A stretch of 64,000 nt of DNA from Paenarthrobacter aurescens (GTDB lineage Bacteria; Actinomycetota; Actinomycetes; Actinomycetales; Micrococcaceae). Positions 1 through 7,857 of the stretch are shown here, one piece after another. Where the stretch lies: contig NZ_JAOEFX010000004.1 in assembly GCF_025421775.1 (NCBI RefSeq), positions 487,095-551,094 on the forward strand, in the 5' to 3' direction. A program made the translations under genes and the position numbers. The notes below the pieces were generated by a model that ran no database searches, was not told the origin of the DNA, and saw nothing but the letters and a program-made list of their open reading frames with translations. The first letter of the stretch is position 1. Each line of letters starts with the position of its first letter.

Positions 1-1
1 G

Positions 2-745
2 ATGATCAAGTCGGAAGAGGAAATTGCGGTCATCAAGCATGGCGCCCGCATCGGAGACCTCGGCGGCGAGGCCATCCGCAACGCCATCACGGCCGGGATC
101 ACCGAGTACGAGGTCGCCTTGATCGGCACCGAGGCCATGGTCCACGAGATCGCCCGTACGTTCCCGGACTCCGAAATCCGCGATACATGGGTGTGGTTCC
201 AGTCCGGCATTAACACCGACGGCGCCCACAACTGGGCAACCACACGCAAGATCCAGGAACACGACATCCTGTCCCTGAACTGTTTCCCGATGACCAGCGG
301 CTACTACACGGCACTGGAGCGGACTTTGTTCTACGGCGAACCGGATGCCCGCTCCCTGGAGTTGTGGAACATCAACGTGGAGGTCCACCAGCGCGGACTG
401 GAACTCATCAAGCCCGGTGCCGTCTGCAAGGACATCGCCGCCGAGCTCAACGAGATCTACATCAGCCACGGCCTGCTGGCCAACCGTACTTTCGGCTACG
501 GCCACTCCTTCGGTGTGCTGAGCCACTACTACGGGCGCGAGGCCGGCCTGGAGTTGCGCGAAGATATCGATACCGTGCTGGAGCCGGGCATGGTGGTTTC
601 CATGGAGCCAATGATCACCGTCCTTGACGGCCAGCCGGGTGCCGGCGGGTACCGCGAGCACGACATCCTGGTGGTGGGCGACAACGGTGCGGAGAACATC
701 ACCAAGTTCCCGTTCGGCCCCGAGCGCAACATCATCGGAGCCTAG
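2..745 (+). CDS. Creatinase (creatine amidinohydrolase), 5' end missing
   Basis: Creatinase hydrolyses creatine to sarcosine and urea in the cytoplasm. The window holds about 247 C-terminal residues of a protein that is usually about 400 long, so the N-terminal domain lies left of the window and the ATG at position 2 is probably internal. The pita-bread (M24 peptidase-like) fold is recognisable from WFQSGINTDGAHN, DILSLNCFP, TALERT, GYGHSFG, SHYYGREAGLELRED, PGMVVSMEP and GAGGYREHDI. From memory these blocks match Pseudomonas and Arthrobacter creatinases closely, including the histidine of GYGHSFG that lies in the active site. An IclR regulator follows on the same strand and may control creatine use. 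Other M24 hydrolases are less likely given the extent of match. Confidence 0.9.
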   Translation: MIKSEEEIAVIKHGARIGDLGGEAIRNAITAGITEYEVALIGTEAMVHEIARTFPDSEIRDTWVWFQSGINTDGAHNWATTRKIQEHDILSLNCFPMTSGYYTALERTLFYGEPDARSLELWNINVEVHQRGLELIKPGAVCKDIAAELNEIYISHGLLANRTFGYGHSFGVLSHYYGREAGLELREDIDTVLEPGMVVSMEPMITVLDGQPGAGGYREHDILVVGDNGAENITKFPFGPERNIIGA

Positions 746-807
746 GTGGCTGGGCCGGTGGGGGCAGTGCACGGCGTCCACCGGCCATGGTCCCTGCCCC
801 AGCGAAA

Positions 808-813
808 TATAGT
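808..813 (+). promoter_or_regulatory. -10 element of leaderless IclR gene
   Basis: TATAGT ends six bases before the ATG at 820, so transcription would begin at or next to the start codon. No clear -35 hexamer is seen. Confidence 0.5.
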
Positions 814-819
814 GAACCC

Positions 820-1635
820 ATGACTCCCTCGGAATCCAACGACGCTCCAGAGAACAGCAACAGCAACGGAGACAGCAAGAGCACGTCAGTGCTCGTCAAC
901 GCCATCGCGGTCCTGCGAAGCTTCACTGCTGACGAACCCCTCTTGGGAGTCACCGAAATCGCGGGCCGTATCGGCCTGCACAAGAGCACCGTCTCCCGCA
1001 TCCTGGCCACGCTGGAACAGGAGAACCTTGTAGAGCGCGACGTCGATTCGCGCAGGTTCCGTATGGGGCTGGGAATGATCGCCATGGCGGGGCCACTCCT
1101 GGCGGAACTCGAAGAGCGCCGCGTCGCCTACCCTGTGCTGCGGGAACTCACCGAGCGCACGGGAGAGACCAGTGCGCTTATGGTGTGGAACGGCAACGAA
1201 TCCATGTGTGTGGAACAGATCCCCAGCCGGCATCAGGTCAAGCATCTCGCTCCGTTGGGTGCCCGTTACAACGAGGCCCTGAGTTCATCGGTGCAGGTTT
1301 TCCTGGCGGCCGAGAACGAGGATCGGGTGAGGAACCTGCTGAGCAGCGGTGTCATTGACCTGCCCGGGCTGGACGAAGGCTCAATTGACGCCTACCTCCT
1401 GCGGCTGAAGGAGTCGATGGGGCGCGGCTGGTCTGTGAACTTTGGGGAAACGTCCATCGAAGAGGTGGGCGTGGCATCTCCCGTTTATGACCATAGGGGC
1501 GACATCGTGGCATCCGTCCTGATCCCGGCGCCGAAATTCCGCGTCTCGCAGGACACCCTGACAAGCCTCGGCGAAGCCTGCGCCGCAGCCGCAGCCAAGG
1601 TCACAACGCGGCTGGGTGGGCGCGCCCCGCGCTAA
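820..1635 (+). CDS. IclR family transcriptional regulator
   Basis: A 271-residue IclR-type regulator. The N-terminal winged helix-turn-helix covers roughly residues 25-85, with LHKSTVSRILATLEQ as recognition helix region. The C-terminal effector-binding domain follows and ends with the ASVLIPAP strand typical of the family. An upstream in-frame ATG at 787 exists, but TATAGT at 808-813 sits exactly six bases before the ATG at 820 and there is no Shine-Dalgarno. I therefore place the start at 820 on a leaderless mRNA. The residues before the HTH (rich in N, S and E) are low complexity. It follows the creatinase gene on the same strand by 74 bases, so control of creatine/creatinine use is plausible but inferred from position only. 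Confidence 0.85.
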   Translation: MTPSESNDAPENSNSNGDSKSTSVLVNAIAVLRSFTADEPLLGVTEIAGRIGLHKSTVSRILATLEQENLVERDVDSRRFRMGLGMIAMAGPLLAELEERRVAYPVLRELTERTGETSALMVWNGNESMCVEQIPSRHQVKHLAPLGARYNEALSSSVQVFLAAENEDRVRNLLSSGVIDLPGLDEGSIDAYLLRLKESMGRGWSVNFGETSIEEVGVASPVYDHRGDIVASVLIPAPKFRVSQDTLTSLGEACAAAAAKVTTRLGGRAPR

Positions 1636-1670
1636 GTCGGGTACCCGCCGTCGAGCCCTCGAAACGGCTG

Positions 1671-1729
1671 CCGAGATGCCAATTAAGGACAGTCCCAAGC
1701 GCAATCATTGTCATCAAGTGCCATCTCGG
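1671..1729 (+). repeat. 59-bp dispersed palindrome, copy 1
   Basis: A 59-base imperfect palindrome whose ends are CCGAGATGCCA and TGCCATCTCGG. It lies between the convergent ends of the IclR and DUF4383 genes. A second 59-base element with the same ends and internal layout lies at 52775-52833; my ungapped hand alignment gives 40 of 59 identical positions. It may act as a bidirectional terminator or be a small mobile palindrome. Confidence 0.6.
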
Positions 1730-1802
1730 GGGAAACGAAGCGACGGCCGTCCCCGCGAAGGGGACAGCCGCCGTCGTTGATTCACAAGGCGTGCATGAAG
1801 GA

Positions 1803-2282
1803 CTACATGTTCCTTCGGGCCGTCCTTGGCTCGTCCATGGCATCCCTGCCCAGCCAGGCGCCCAAACCGATCATGGCAACGCCAAGGATCAGGTGCAGCC
1901 AGTTGTCAGCCGTGTTGAACGGGACGAAGTTGGCGCCCGTTTCCTGGTTGATGACCAGGCCGTAGATCCAAAGAACGATGTACACGGCGCCGCCGCCCAG
2001 GAGGAACAGGCGGGCCATGCGTGCGTTCCTTGCCATGGCCAAGCCGGCCACGCCAAACAGCAGGTGAACGATGTTGTGGAGTATGGACACTTGGAAGACT
2101 CCAAGCAGCATGGCGCCGGATTCATGTCCCGCAAAGGTCATGGCGCCGAAATTGGTGGTGATTCCCGGGATAAAGCCCAGGACACCAACCAGCAGAAATA
2201 CAATGCCAACGCCCATGGCGGTGTTGCGAAGTGTCAACCCCATCATGTGGTGGTGTTCGGCGGGGTGCGAAGCGGTGGTCAT
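1803..2282 (-). CDS. DUF4383 membrane protein
   Basis: A 159-residue integral membrane protein with four predicted hydrophobic helices: VGIVFLLVGVLGFIPG, the ILHNIVHLLFGVAGLAM region, LFLLGGGAVYIVLWIYGLV and LILGVAMIGLGAWLG. The H-N-x-V-H and DNxLH segments are typical of DUF4383 proteins as I recall them. The N-terminus is histidine-rich (PAEHHHMMG). I chose the ATG at 2282 over the TTG at 2285 because an AAAGGGAGGA ribosome site lies five bases before the ATG. Function is unknown for the family. The gene stands alone, convergent with the IclR gene, and has no visible partner. Confidence 0.8.
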   Translation of the reverse strand: MTTASHPAEHHHMMGLTLRNTAMGVGIVFLLVGVLGFIPGITTNFGAMTFAGHESGAMLLGVFQVSILHNIVHLLFGVAGLAMARNARMARLFLLGGGAVYIVLWIYGLVINQETGANFVPFNTADNWLHLILGVAMIGLGAWLGRDAMDEPRTARRNM

Positions 2283-2426
2283 CAAGTCCTCCCTTTCACG
2301 CGGTTAACCGGCTCTTCTCATGGAGAGCCGACCTGCGGCAAGGGGTGTGGCAAAACCTTGCCGACGCCGCCATAATACTCCTGAAATGCCTCCGATAGCA
2401 GGGGATGTGCCCAGTTCAGCGGCGGT

Positions 2427-2432
2427 TAGCAT
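2427..2432 (+). promoter_or_regulatory. -10 element of leaderless gene at 2439
   Basis: TAGCAT ends six bases before the ATG at 2439, the same geometry as at several other starts in this window. Confidence 0.45.
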
Positions 2433-2438
2433 GGGTTC

Positions 2439-3410
2439 ATGAGCCAAGTTCCAAACGGGCGGGTGCACACGATCTTCCATGACACCCGGGATGTGACGCC
2501 TTTCCGTGAAGGGTACGTCCGGACGCCGGTCCGCGGCCTCGCCGACGGCGTCAACGATGTGCTCTTCGGGGTCCTGAACGGCCGGGACCATGCGAAGTTG
2601 TCCTTGGTTGGCAATGTCCCGAGACTGAAGATGCTGTCACCCAAGACGGCCAAGGCGATGCACGACGCCGTCTTCACGTCCACGGAACCGGACCGGCTCC
2701 TGGCTTTTGGCCGCATGAATCCCGGGTGGGCGGGCTTGTGCCAAGTGATGGCGGGCTTGCTTGCGTACAAACACGGCAGTTTCTTGAGGGCTTCCGAGCT
2801 GTTGCAGCGCGGTCTAACAACAAGGATCGACGACGACGCCAGCCAGTTCTCGGCCATCTACCTTGGGCAGGTGGTCACCCGGGTTGAGGTTGCCGAACGT
2901 ATTGAGGTTCCGGTTTTGTTCAGCGAGGAATCGGTGTTCCTGGCGCTGGCCCATTGCCTCCGGGAGATGGGGATGACCGAGTCGGCGTTGGAGGCTGTGG
3001 TGAGCCTGCCGCCGTCGTTGCCTTCTGCCTTGGCGCGCTGCACGGCGGCGTATTCGTTGGAACGGCACCGGGATGTTGTGCTCTGGACTGAGGGTTTGCT
3101 GAACACGGACGACCTCTCGGCTGCCCTGCTGTTGATCCGGGCGGGGTCGCAGCGGGCAAGAGGCGACTTCGAGTCTGCCCAAGTTGCGTTGAAGGAGGTC
3201 CTCCGGCGTCGGAAGACCAACCTGGCGTTGAAGAACGATGCCTTGACTGACAGGGCGCTCCTCGCGCTGGATCAGGGGCGCCGGACCCTTACACCCAGAT
3301 CCAAACGGCCGGCTCTGCCCGCGGAGCTTGAGACTCTGGAAGTCATCCGAAAGGACGCTGAGATGCGCCGGCTGTGGGAGAACGACTTCCGGCAGCTGGG
3401 CGGCGAGTAA
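2439..3410 (+). CDS. Hypothetical TPR-like protein
   Basis: A 323-residue soluble protein that I cannot assign to a named family. From about residue 80 it is built of short amphipathic helix pairs with A/L/G spacing like tetratricopeptide repeats: MAGLLAYKHGSFLRASELLQ, VFLALAHCLREMGMTESALE and LLIRAGSQRARGDFESAQVAL. This suggests an alpha-solenoid that binds other proteins. The C-terminus is charged. There is no signal peptide and no membrane segment. TAGCAT at 2427-2432 suggests a leaderless mRNA starting at the ATG. Many actinobacteria carry a similar protein next to ESX/type VII genes; no such genes flank it here. Confidence 0.55.
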   Translation: MSQVPNGRVHTIFHDTRDVTPFREGYVRTPVRGLADGVNDVLFGVLNGRDHAKLSLVGNVPRLKMLSPKTAKAMHDAVFTSTEPDRLLAFGRMNPGWAGLCQVMAGLLAYKHGSFLRASELLQRGLTTRIDDDASQFSAIYLGQVVTRVEVAERIEVPVLFSEESVFLALAHCLREMGMTESALEAVVSLPPSLPSALARCTAAYSLERHRDVVLWTEGLLNTDDLSAALLLIRAGSQRARGDFESAQVALKEVLRRRKTNLALKNDALTDRALLALDQGRRTLTPRSKRPALPAELETLEVIRKDAEMRRLWENDFRQLGGE

Positions 3411-3448
3411 AGAGGCCATTGTGCACTCCTCCTTGGAGGCGTATCGTT

Positions 3449-3488
3449 GTAATCAACCAAACCATTGATAAAGGATTTGGTTGATTAC
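3449..3488. promoter_or_regulatory. Perfect inverted repeat, probable ArsR operator
   Basis: GTAATCAACCAAA at 3449-3461 is repeated as its exact reverse complement at 3476-3488, giving 13-base perfect arms around a 14-base spacer that contains an AT-rich TTGATAAAG segment. It ends less than 20 bases before the ArsR start. ArsR repressors commonly bind such repeats over their own promoter, so autoregulation of the ArsR-SRPBCC operon is likely. Confidence 0.75.
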
Positions 3489-3505
3489 GAAGAGGTATGT
3501 GGCGA

Positions 3506-3856
3506 ATGGAACAAGAGGCTCTGGGCTCTGACACTTTGGATAGGGCCTTCATGGCGTTGGCGGATCCGGTGAGGCGGGCAATCGTTGCCCGGCTTTCGCG
3601 GGGGGATGCCACGGTCAACGAGCTCGCGGAACCATTCGCCATTACCAAACAGGCGGTTTCCAAACACATACAGGTCCTGGAGCATGCAGGGCTGGTGACC
3701 CGCTCCCGCGATGCCCAGCGGAGGCCTGTCCATCTAAATGCGGCGGCGCTTGAGCGTCTGACGGCCTGGATTGACCAGTACAGGTTGATCGCCGAATCCC
3801 GCTTCAGGCGGCTCGACACGCTGCTGGGTGCAGGTCCATCCGATCAGGAACCATAA
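3506..3856 (+). CDS. ArsR family repressor
   Basis: A 116-residue winged-helix regulator with the ArsR core: LDRAFMALADPVRRAIVARL, then the recognition region VNELAEPFAITKQAVSKHIQVLEHAGLV, then the wing RSRDAQRRPVHLNA. No cysteine pair of the ArsR/SmtB metal sites is present, so it is of the metal-independent type usually paired with SRPBCC/AHSA1 genes. An in-frame ATG at 3497 lies only one base after AGAGG; the ATG at 3506 is ten bases after it and looks better, though either is possible. The SRPBCC gene follows after 28 bases. The perfect inverted repeat upstream is its likely operator. Confidence 0.85.
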   Translation: MEQEALGSDTLDRAFMALADPVRRAIVARLSRGDATVNELAEPFAITKQAVSKHIQVLEHAGLVTRSRDAQRRPVHLNAAALERLTAWIDQYRLIAESRFRRLDTLLGAGPSDQEP

Positions 3857-3884
3857 AGCCAGCAAAGAAGAAAGAGGAACTGAA

Positions 3885-4352
3885 ATGAGCAATCCAACAA
3901 CAATCACTGCCGACGATGGCGTCCCGTTCGTTGATACAGTCCGCGAATTCGATGCCCCGGTCAGTGCAGTTTTCAAAGCCCACGTTGACCCGGACCTGTT
4001 GGCCAAATGGCTGGGCCCGCGCAGCACTGTCACGAAGATTACCGAGTACAACGCCACCACCGGCGGCAGTTGGCGCTACGAAAGTGGCGACGACAACGGG
4101 ATGTTTGGCTTCCGCGGCGTCTTCCACACCGTTGAATCCGATGCGTTGATCATCCAGACGGTGGAGTTCGACGGCGCCCCCAACCAGGTGGTCATCAGCA
4201 CCACCACCTTCGAGGAAATCGATGGCAGGACCCGGATGTCGGCCCACGAGGTCTACCCTTCCGTGGAAGCCCGCGACATGGCCCTTTCCACTGGCATGGA
4301 CTACGGCGTGATCGAAGGATACGAGCGGCTGGACGAGTTGCTTGCCGCCTAG
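3885..4352 (+). CDS. SRPBCC (AHSA1-like) domain protein
   Basis: A 155-residue protein of the START/SRPBCC superfamily, AHSA1 branch. It begins with a strand of the REFDAPVSAVFKAHVDPDLLAKWLGP type, has the GGSWRYES and GVFHTVE strands, and ends with the long C-terminal helix (DMALSTGMDYGVIEGYERLDELL). Such proteins form a hydrophobic pocket, and their ligands are mostly unknown. The start is ATG 3885 behind an AAGAAAGAGG ribosome site. It is co-transcribed with the ArsR gene, a pairing seen in many bacteria. Its stop codon shares the CTAG palindrome with the stop of the convergent LysE gene. Confidence 0.85.
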   Translation: MSNPTTITADDGVPFVDTVREFDAPVSAVFKAHVDPDLLAKWLGPRSTVTKITEYNATTGGSWRYESGDDNGMFGFRGVFHTVESDALIIQTVEFDGAPNQVVISTTTFEEIDGRTRMSAHEVYPSVEARDMALSTGMDYGVIEGYERLDELLAA

Positions 4353-5005
4353 GCGCCCACCGGCCGCAGGTGCTGCAGAAGTGGAAGGAGTTGCTCCGAC
4401 AACAGCACTGTCCCCAGCCCAATCATGATGATCCCGCTGACCAGCGTCACAACCCGCGCGGCACCCGGCCGGGAAGCCAGCAGCTTCCGGGAGGTCAAAG
4501 CCACGCCGGTGTAAACCAGTCCGGCAAGGATCACGAAGGTCAGGCCGAGCAAGCCCGACTGGACCGGAACGGGCAGTGCTGCCTCGGGGCTAACGAACTG
4601 CGGAACCAAAGCGACGAAGAACAACAGGCCCTTGGGGTTGATACCGCTGGTTCCCATGCCTTGGAGGAACGTGCGGAGTTGGTTGCCGGACTGCACGACG
4701 CCGCCTTCCGCGCTGAAGCTCGCGCCTCGCCACGAGCGGATGGTGGCGACGCCGAGCCACAGCAAGTAGGCGGCGCCGGCAATGGTCAGCCATCCCAGCA
4801 GTCCGGGAACTCCAGCCAGAAGGGCCGCCAATCCTGCTGCCATCAGCAAAGTGTGGATGACGTAACCGCTGCAAAGGCCGGCGACGGCGGGTATGAAGCT
4901 GCGTTGACGGAGGCCGGCGGAAATCGAGTACGCCCAGTCGACGCCGGGGGTGCATGCCAGGCTGACGGCGACAAGCATGAAGGCGAGGAACAATTGCGGA
5001 TTCAC
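4349..5005 (-). CDS. LysE family amino-acid exporter
   Basis: A 218-residue inner-membrane protein with six hydrophobic segments and the LysE/RhtB hallmarks: a TPGVDWAYSIS motif after the first helix and GINPKGLLFFVALVPQF in the middle. Family members export lysine, arginine, threonine, homoserine lactone or related molecules by proton antiport; the substrate cannot be read from the sequence. The GTG start follows GGAG with five bases between. An Lrp-type regulator is divergently transcribed 101 bases away, the classic LysG/LysE-like arrangement, so the regulator probably senses the exported amino acid. Confidence 0.87.
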   Translation of the reverse strand: MNPQLFLAFMLVAVSLACTPGVDWAYSISAGLRQRSFIPAVAGLCSGYVIHTLLMAAGLAALLAGVPGLLGWLTIAGAAYLLWLGVATIRSWRGASFSAEGGVVQSGNQLRTFLQGMGTSGINPKGLLFFVALVPQFVSPEAALPVPVQSGLLGLTFVILAGLVYTGVALTSRKLLASRPGAARVVTLVSGIIMIGLGTVLLSEQLLPLLQHLRPVGA

Positions 5006-5094
5006 GATCTCTCCAGAGCTAGTTGGTAGGAAAACTCTAGGGAAAATTGCCCCATAAGTGTTCCCTGTTTTAGCTCTGACAGCCGTGATTTGGG

Positions 5095-5100
5095 TAAGAT
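5095..5100 (+). promoter_or_regulatory. -10 element of leaderless Lrp gene
   Basis: TAAGAT ends six bases before the GTG start at 5107, consistent with a leaderless transcript. Confidence 0.45.
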
Positions 5101-5106
5101 TATTGC

Positions 5107-5562
5107 GTGATAGATGGAATTGATAGAAGCATTTTGCGCCACCTCAAAGAGGATGGCCGGATGACGGCTACGGCGCTCGCTTCAAAGGTGGGTTTGACCG
5201 TAGCTCCCTGTCACCGGCGGCTCCGCGATCTGGAGTCCTCAGGAGTGATCCGTGGTTACCGGGCGGACATCGATCCTGCGGCGGTGGGGTTGGGTTTCGA
5301 AGCGATTGTTTTTGTCACTCTCCGGCAGGTTGAGCGCACCATCATGGCGGAGTTTGAGGAGCGTGTAACAGCGAGTCCCAACATCGTGGAAGCCCAGCGT
5401 CTCTTCGGCTCCCCGGATTACCTGTTGAAGGTCATTGCCGCGGACCTGCCTGCATATCAGCGCTTCTACGACGACGAACTCGCGGCTCTTCCCGCGGTGG
5501 AACGCCTGACGTCAACCTTGGTGATGAAGAACCTGAAAACCAACATCGGGCCGCCTGTTTAG
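5107..5562 (+). CDS. Lrp/AsnC family regulator
   Basis: A 151-residue Lrp/AsnC protein. The N-terminal HTH spans residues 1-60 (IDRSILRHLKEDGRMTATALASKVGLT, then a recognition helix with an unusual CHRRLRDLE). The C-terminal RAM ligand-binding domain follows (GFEAIVFVTLRQVE, NIVEAQRLFGSPDYLLKVIA, LPAVERLTSTLVMKNLK). It starts with GTG, and TAAGAT six bases upstream suggests a leaderless mRNA. It is divergent from the LysE exporter and very likely controls it. Lrp proteins usually bind amino acids as octamers or dimers of dimers; the ligand is not predictable here. Confidence 0.9.
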   Translation: MIDGIDRSILRHLKEDGRMTATALASKVGLTVAPCHRRLRDLESSGVIRGYRADIDPAAVGLGFEAIVFVTLRQVERTIMAEFEERVTASPNIVEAQRLFGSPDYLLKVIAADLPAYQRFYDDELAALPAVERLTSTLVMKNLKTNIGPPV

Positions 5563-5610
5563 GCTGCCGGTGGGGTGAGGTTCGCGCCCGCGTGAAGAGA
5601 GCCGGCCCGG

Positions 5611-6270
5611 TCAGCTCGCGGGGCTCACATGGACGATGATGACCTGGGAGTCCTTGGAACCGTCGAAGCGGAGATCGTAGTTCACTTCCAACCCGGTGCT
5701 GGTCCCGGACGTCAACGAATAGTCGCTTTTGGAACCAGGATCCTGGCTGGTGGATGCAATCCAGCGTTCAGCGTCGTCGGCGCCTATGCCGTACTTGTCC
5801 ACACCGTCGCGGATCAGCGTTGTGAAGCCTTCCAGCGAGTCCGCGGTGAGGAAGTAGGTGACTTCGGTGAAGTCAGGCCTGGTGTCGGTGGTCTTGAAGC
5901 GGATGCGGTCTGTTTGGGAGTTGATCTCGCCGCTGGGGCCCACGATGGTGAGGTTGATCTTGCCCGAGTCCTGCGTGTTGATCTCCGGACCATAACTGTC
6001 CTCGGAAACACGCACTGCAGATTTCTGCAGGGAACCGCTGCTCATGTCCAACCGGGCTTGCTTGTCCGTCCTGATCCGGTCTACGCCTGCGGCGTCCAAC
6101 GTGGAGAATTCCGAGGTAATCACTGTGCTCCCTTGGGAAGATGAGGACGTTTCTGACGACTGGGACTGAGGAACGGGCGGGGGCACCTGACATGCGGTGG
6201 TGGCCAGGAGTCCAAGACTGACAAGTGCCAGGACTGCCGGCCGAAGAAGCCCGCGGTTGGAGCGGCTCAT
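5611..6270 (-). CDS. Secreted lipoprotein coupled to the WXG100 protein
   Basis: A 219-residue lipoprotein that I do not recognise as a named family. It has a signal peptide with a lipobox ending in TTAC (RPAVLALVSLGLLATTAC), then a P/Q/S-rich tether. The compact domain that follows contains a VDRIRTDKQARLDM helix and alternating strands such as INLTIVGPSGEIN and DYSLTSGTSTGLEVNYDLRF. The ATG at 6270 overlaps the TGA of the upstream WXG100 gene (ATGA) and is preceded by GGAGG, so the two are translationally coupled. This suggests a joint job, perhaps as effector and immunity or docking protein. That role is inference from coupling and topology only. Confidence 0.7.
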   Translation of the reverse strand: MSRSNRGLLRPAVLALVSLGLLATTACQVPPPVPQSQSSETSSSSQGSTVITSEFSTLDAAGVDRIRTDKQARLDMSSGSLQKSAVRVSEDSYGPEINTQDSGKINLTIVGPSGEINSQTDRIRFKTTDTRPDFTEVTYFLTADSLEGFTTLIRDGVDKYGIGADDAERWIASTSQDPGSKSDYSLTSGTSTGLEVNYDLRFDGSKDSQVIIVHVSPAS

Positions 6271-7748
6271 TGGTGGACCTCCGCGTCGAAGCCGTCGAGG
6301 AACCGGTCCATGATGCCTGGAATGTTGTTGGTAGGCCGGTACTGCTCCACGCGGTCGTTGAAGTCCGAACCGACGATGTCCCGGGCCTGCTGCGGATCGT
6401 TGGCCAACAGGTCCTGGTAGGCCGGGAGAGTGTCTTGCTGGATGAGGGCCCACCGTTGGTCGGCATCGGCGATGTTGCCGTCCGGGAACCCAGTGGTGAA
6501 ATCCGTGCGGAACTGCGTCGGGTTGTCCCAATTGGTGAAGGGGAGGTTCTCCGGTCCAGGGCTTTCTACGCTGAACTCGTACGGGAAGACTTCAGGGTAG
6601 CTTTTGGCGCCTGGAATGGACGGCTCGCCGGCCAAGGTCACCATGTACGTCACGGCTTCGCCGCCGGGGTGGTTGCGCATATCTGTGTAGTCATCCGCGA
6701 TGATCTCGTTCTGCTCGCGGTACAGCAGGGCCGTGTTGCCCTCCCTGACCTGTTCGGGGTCTCCCGAATCGATCTGCGCCCAAGCCTCAGCCGTGCCGGG
6801 GTCGATGGCGCCAGAGTCCCGGAGCCGGTTGATCTCGTCAATGCCGCCGTTCATGTAGGCCTGGTGCTGGCGGGCTTGGTCCAGGAAGATCTCTTTGTTC
6901 ATGTCCAGCATGGACGTCTCGTAGAACTCGATCTCGGCATCGGTCATGCCGGCGAGCTGCTCGATCTGATCCAGCACGGGGATCGGGATGTCAGAGGCAG
7001 GGTTATCGGCGATTTGCTGGGCCAAGTCGCGGAGCATGGCCATGTCCTTGAACCCGCCGGCGAAGGAGGGTCCGATCATATTGGCCATGCCGGCCCATTG
7101 GAGGTCCGGGTTGGACAGGAAAGCCTGCCCGTAGAAGTCATAGACCTTCTTGATGGTTTCCCAGTTGTACTCGGTGCCTTTGCTGGTGTCCCAGGTGGAA
7201 GGATCGATGCCCATCTCCCGCATGGCCTGCTGGTTCCAGTAATCACTGAGGAATTGGGAGTATTCCGGTGACTTCTTTGCGATAAGCCCCGAATCGGCGG
7301 CCGCATCCATGGCGGCCTTGGCTTCCTCGGGATGTTCGAGCGCCCACTTCTTGAATTCGTCGCTGCGAAGGTACTCGGCCCGTTCCTCAGGCGTCATGCC
7401 GTTCAGAAGATCCGTTAGCTCCTGTCCGTTCCCGCCGGACGGGCCGGGTCCGCCGGACCCGGTGCCACCCGGCCCGCCGCCAGTGCTGGCGGTGTCCTGT
7501 TCCTGCGCATTCTTCAGTAGGCTCTGCGACGCGCTCTTGATGCCGGACGCCGCGCTCTGGAGGGCCCGCAGATGCGAGCTGTTCCAGTCATGACGGAAGC
7601 GGTCGCCGTCGTTCCCTCGCCATGGACTGTTGGTGATGGACCCGGATAACTGTTGTCCCAAATCACTGAGTCGGTCTGCGCTGCGGGCCAGTTCCTTGGC
7701 CAGCTGCCGCAGCTGTGCGACGTCTGCGCCGTAGAAATTGCCCGCCAC
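6267..7748 (-). CDS. WXG100-domain protein with long C-terminal domain (type VII secretion substrate-like)
   Basis: About 493 residues. The first 85 form a WXG100-like helical hairpin: YGADVAQLRQLAKELARS, then W-R-G at residues 43-45 in the turn, then a second long helix ending in LLKNAQEQ. A Gly/Pro/Ser linker follows. The remaining 370 residues are mostly helical and acidic (TPEERAEYLRSDEFKKWAL, WNQQAMREMGIDPSTWDTSK). I cannot assign this part to a toxin family and see no recognised catalytic motif. I place the start at the GTG 7748, after a GGGGG stretch; GTG 7811 is possible but would add a low-quality N-terminus. There is no ESX ATPase or membrane component in the window. A lipoprotein gene is coupled downstream. 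Confidence 0.65.
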   Translation of the reverse strand: MAGNFYGADVAQLRQLAKELARSADRLSDLGQQLSGSITNSPWRGNDGDRFRHDWNSSHLRALQSAASGIKSASQSLLKNAQEQDTASTGGGPGGTGSGGPGPSGGNGQELTDLLNGMTPEERAEYLRSDEFKKWALEHPEEAKAAMDAAADSGLIAKKSPEYSQFLSDYWNQQAMREMGIDPSTWDTSKGTEYNWETIKKVYDFYGQAFLSNPDLQWAGMANMIGPSFAGGFKDMAMLRDLAQQIADNPASDIPIPVLDQIEQLAGMTDAEIEFYETSMLDMNKEIFLDQARQHQAYMNGGIDEINRLRDSGAIDPGTAEAWAQIDSGDPEQVREGNTALLYREQNEIIADDYTDMRNHPGGEAVTYMVTLAGEPSIPGAKSYPEVFPYEFSVESPGPENLPFTNWDNPTQFRTDFTTGFPDGNIADADQRWALIQQDTLPAYQDLLANDPQQARDIVGSDFNDRVEQYRPTNNIPGIMDRFLDGFDAEVHQ

Positions 7749-7810
7749 CGTGCCCCCAAAATGTCTGCCGTTGATCTGACCCCATCCTAAGCTGGGGCAC
7801 GCAAGCGGCA

Positions 7811-7853
7811 CATGGGCACAACTGCCCTATGTGGATATAACTGCCCTATGTGA
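7811..7853. repeat. Direct repeat plus inverted arm upstream of WXG100 gene
   Basis: AACTGCCCTATGTG occurs at 7820-7833 and again at 7840-7853, a 20-base (two-turn) period. A related inverted arm, CATGGGCA, lies just to the left. The repeats fall between the Lrp stop and the WXG100 start and look like regulator sites. Confidence 0.45.
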
Positions 7854-7857
7854 ATAA

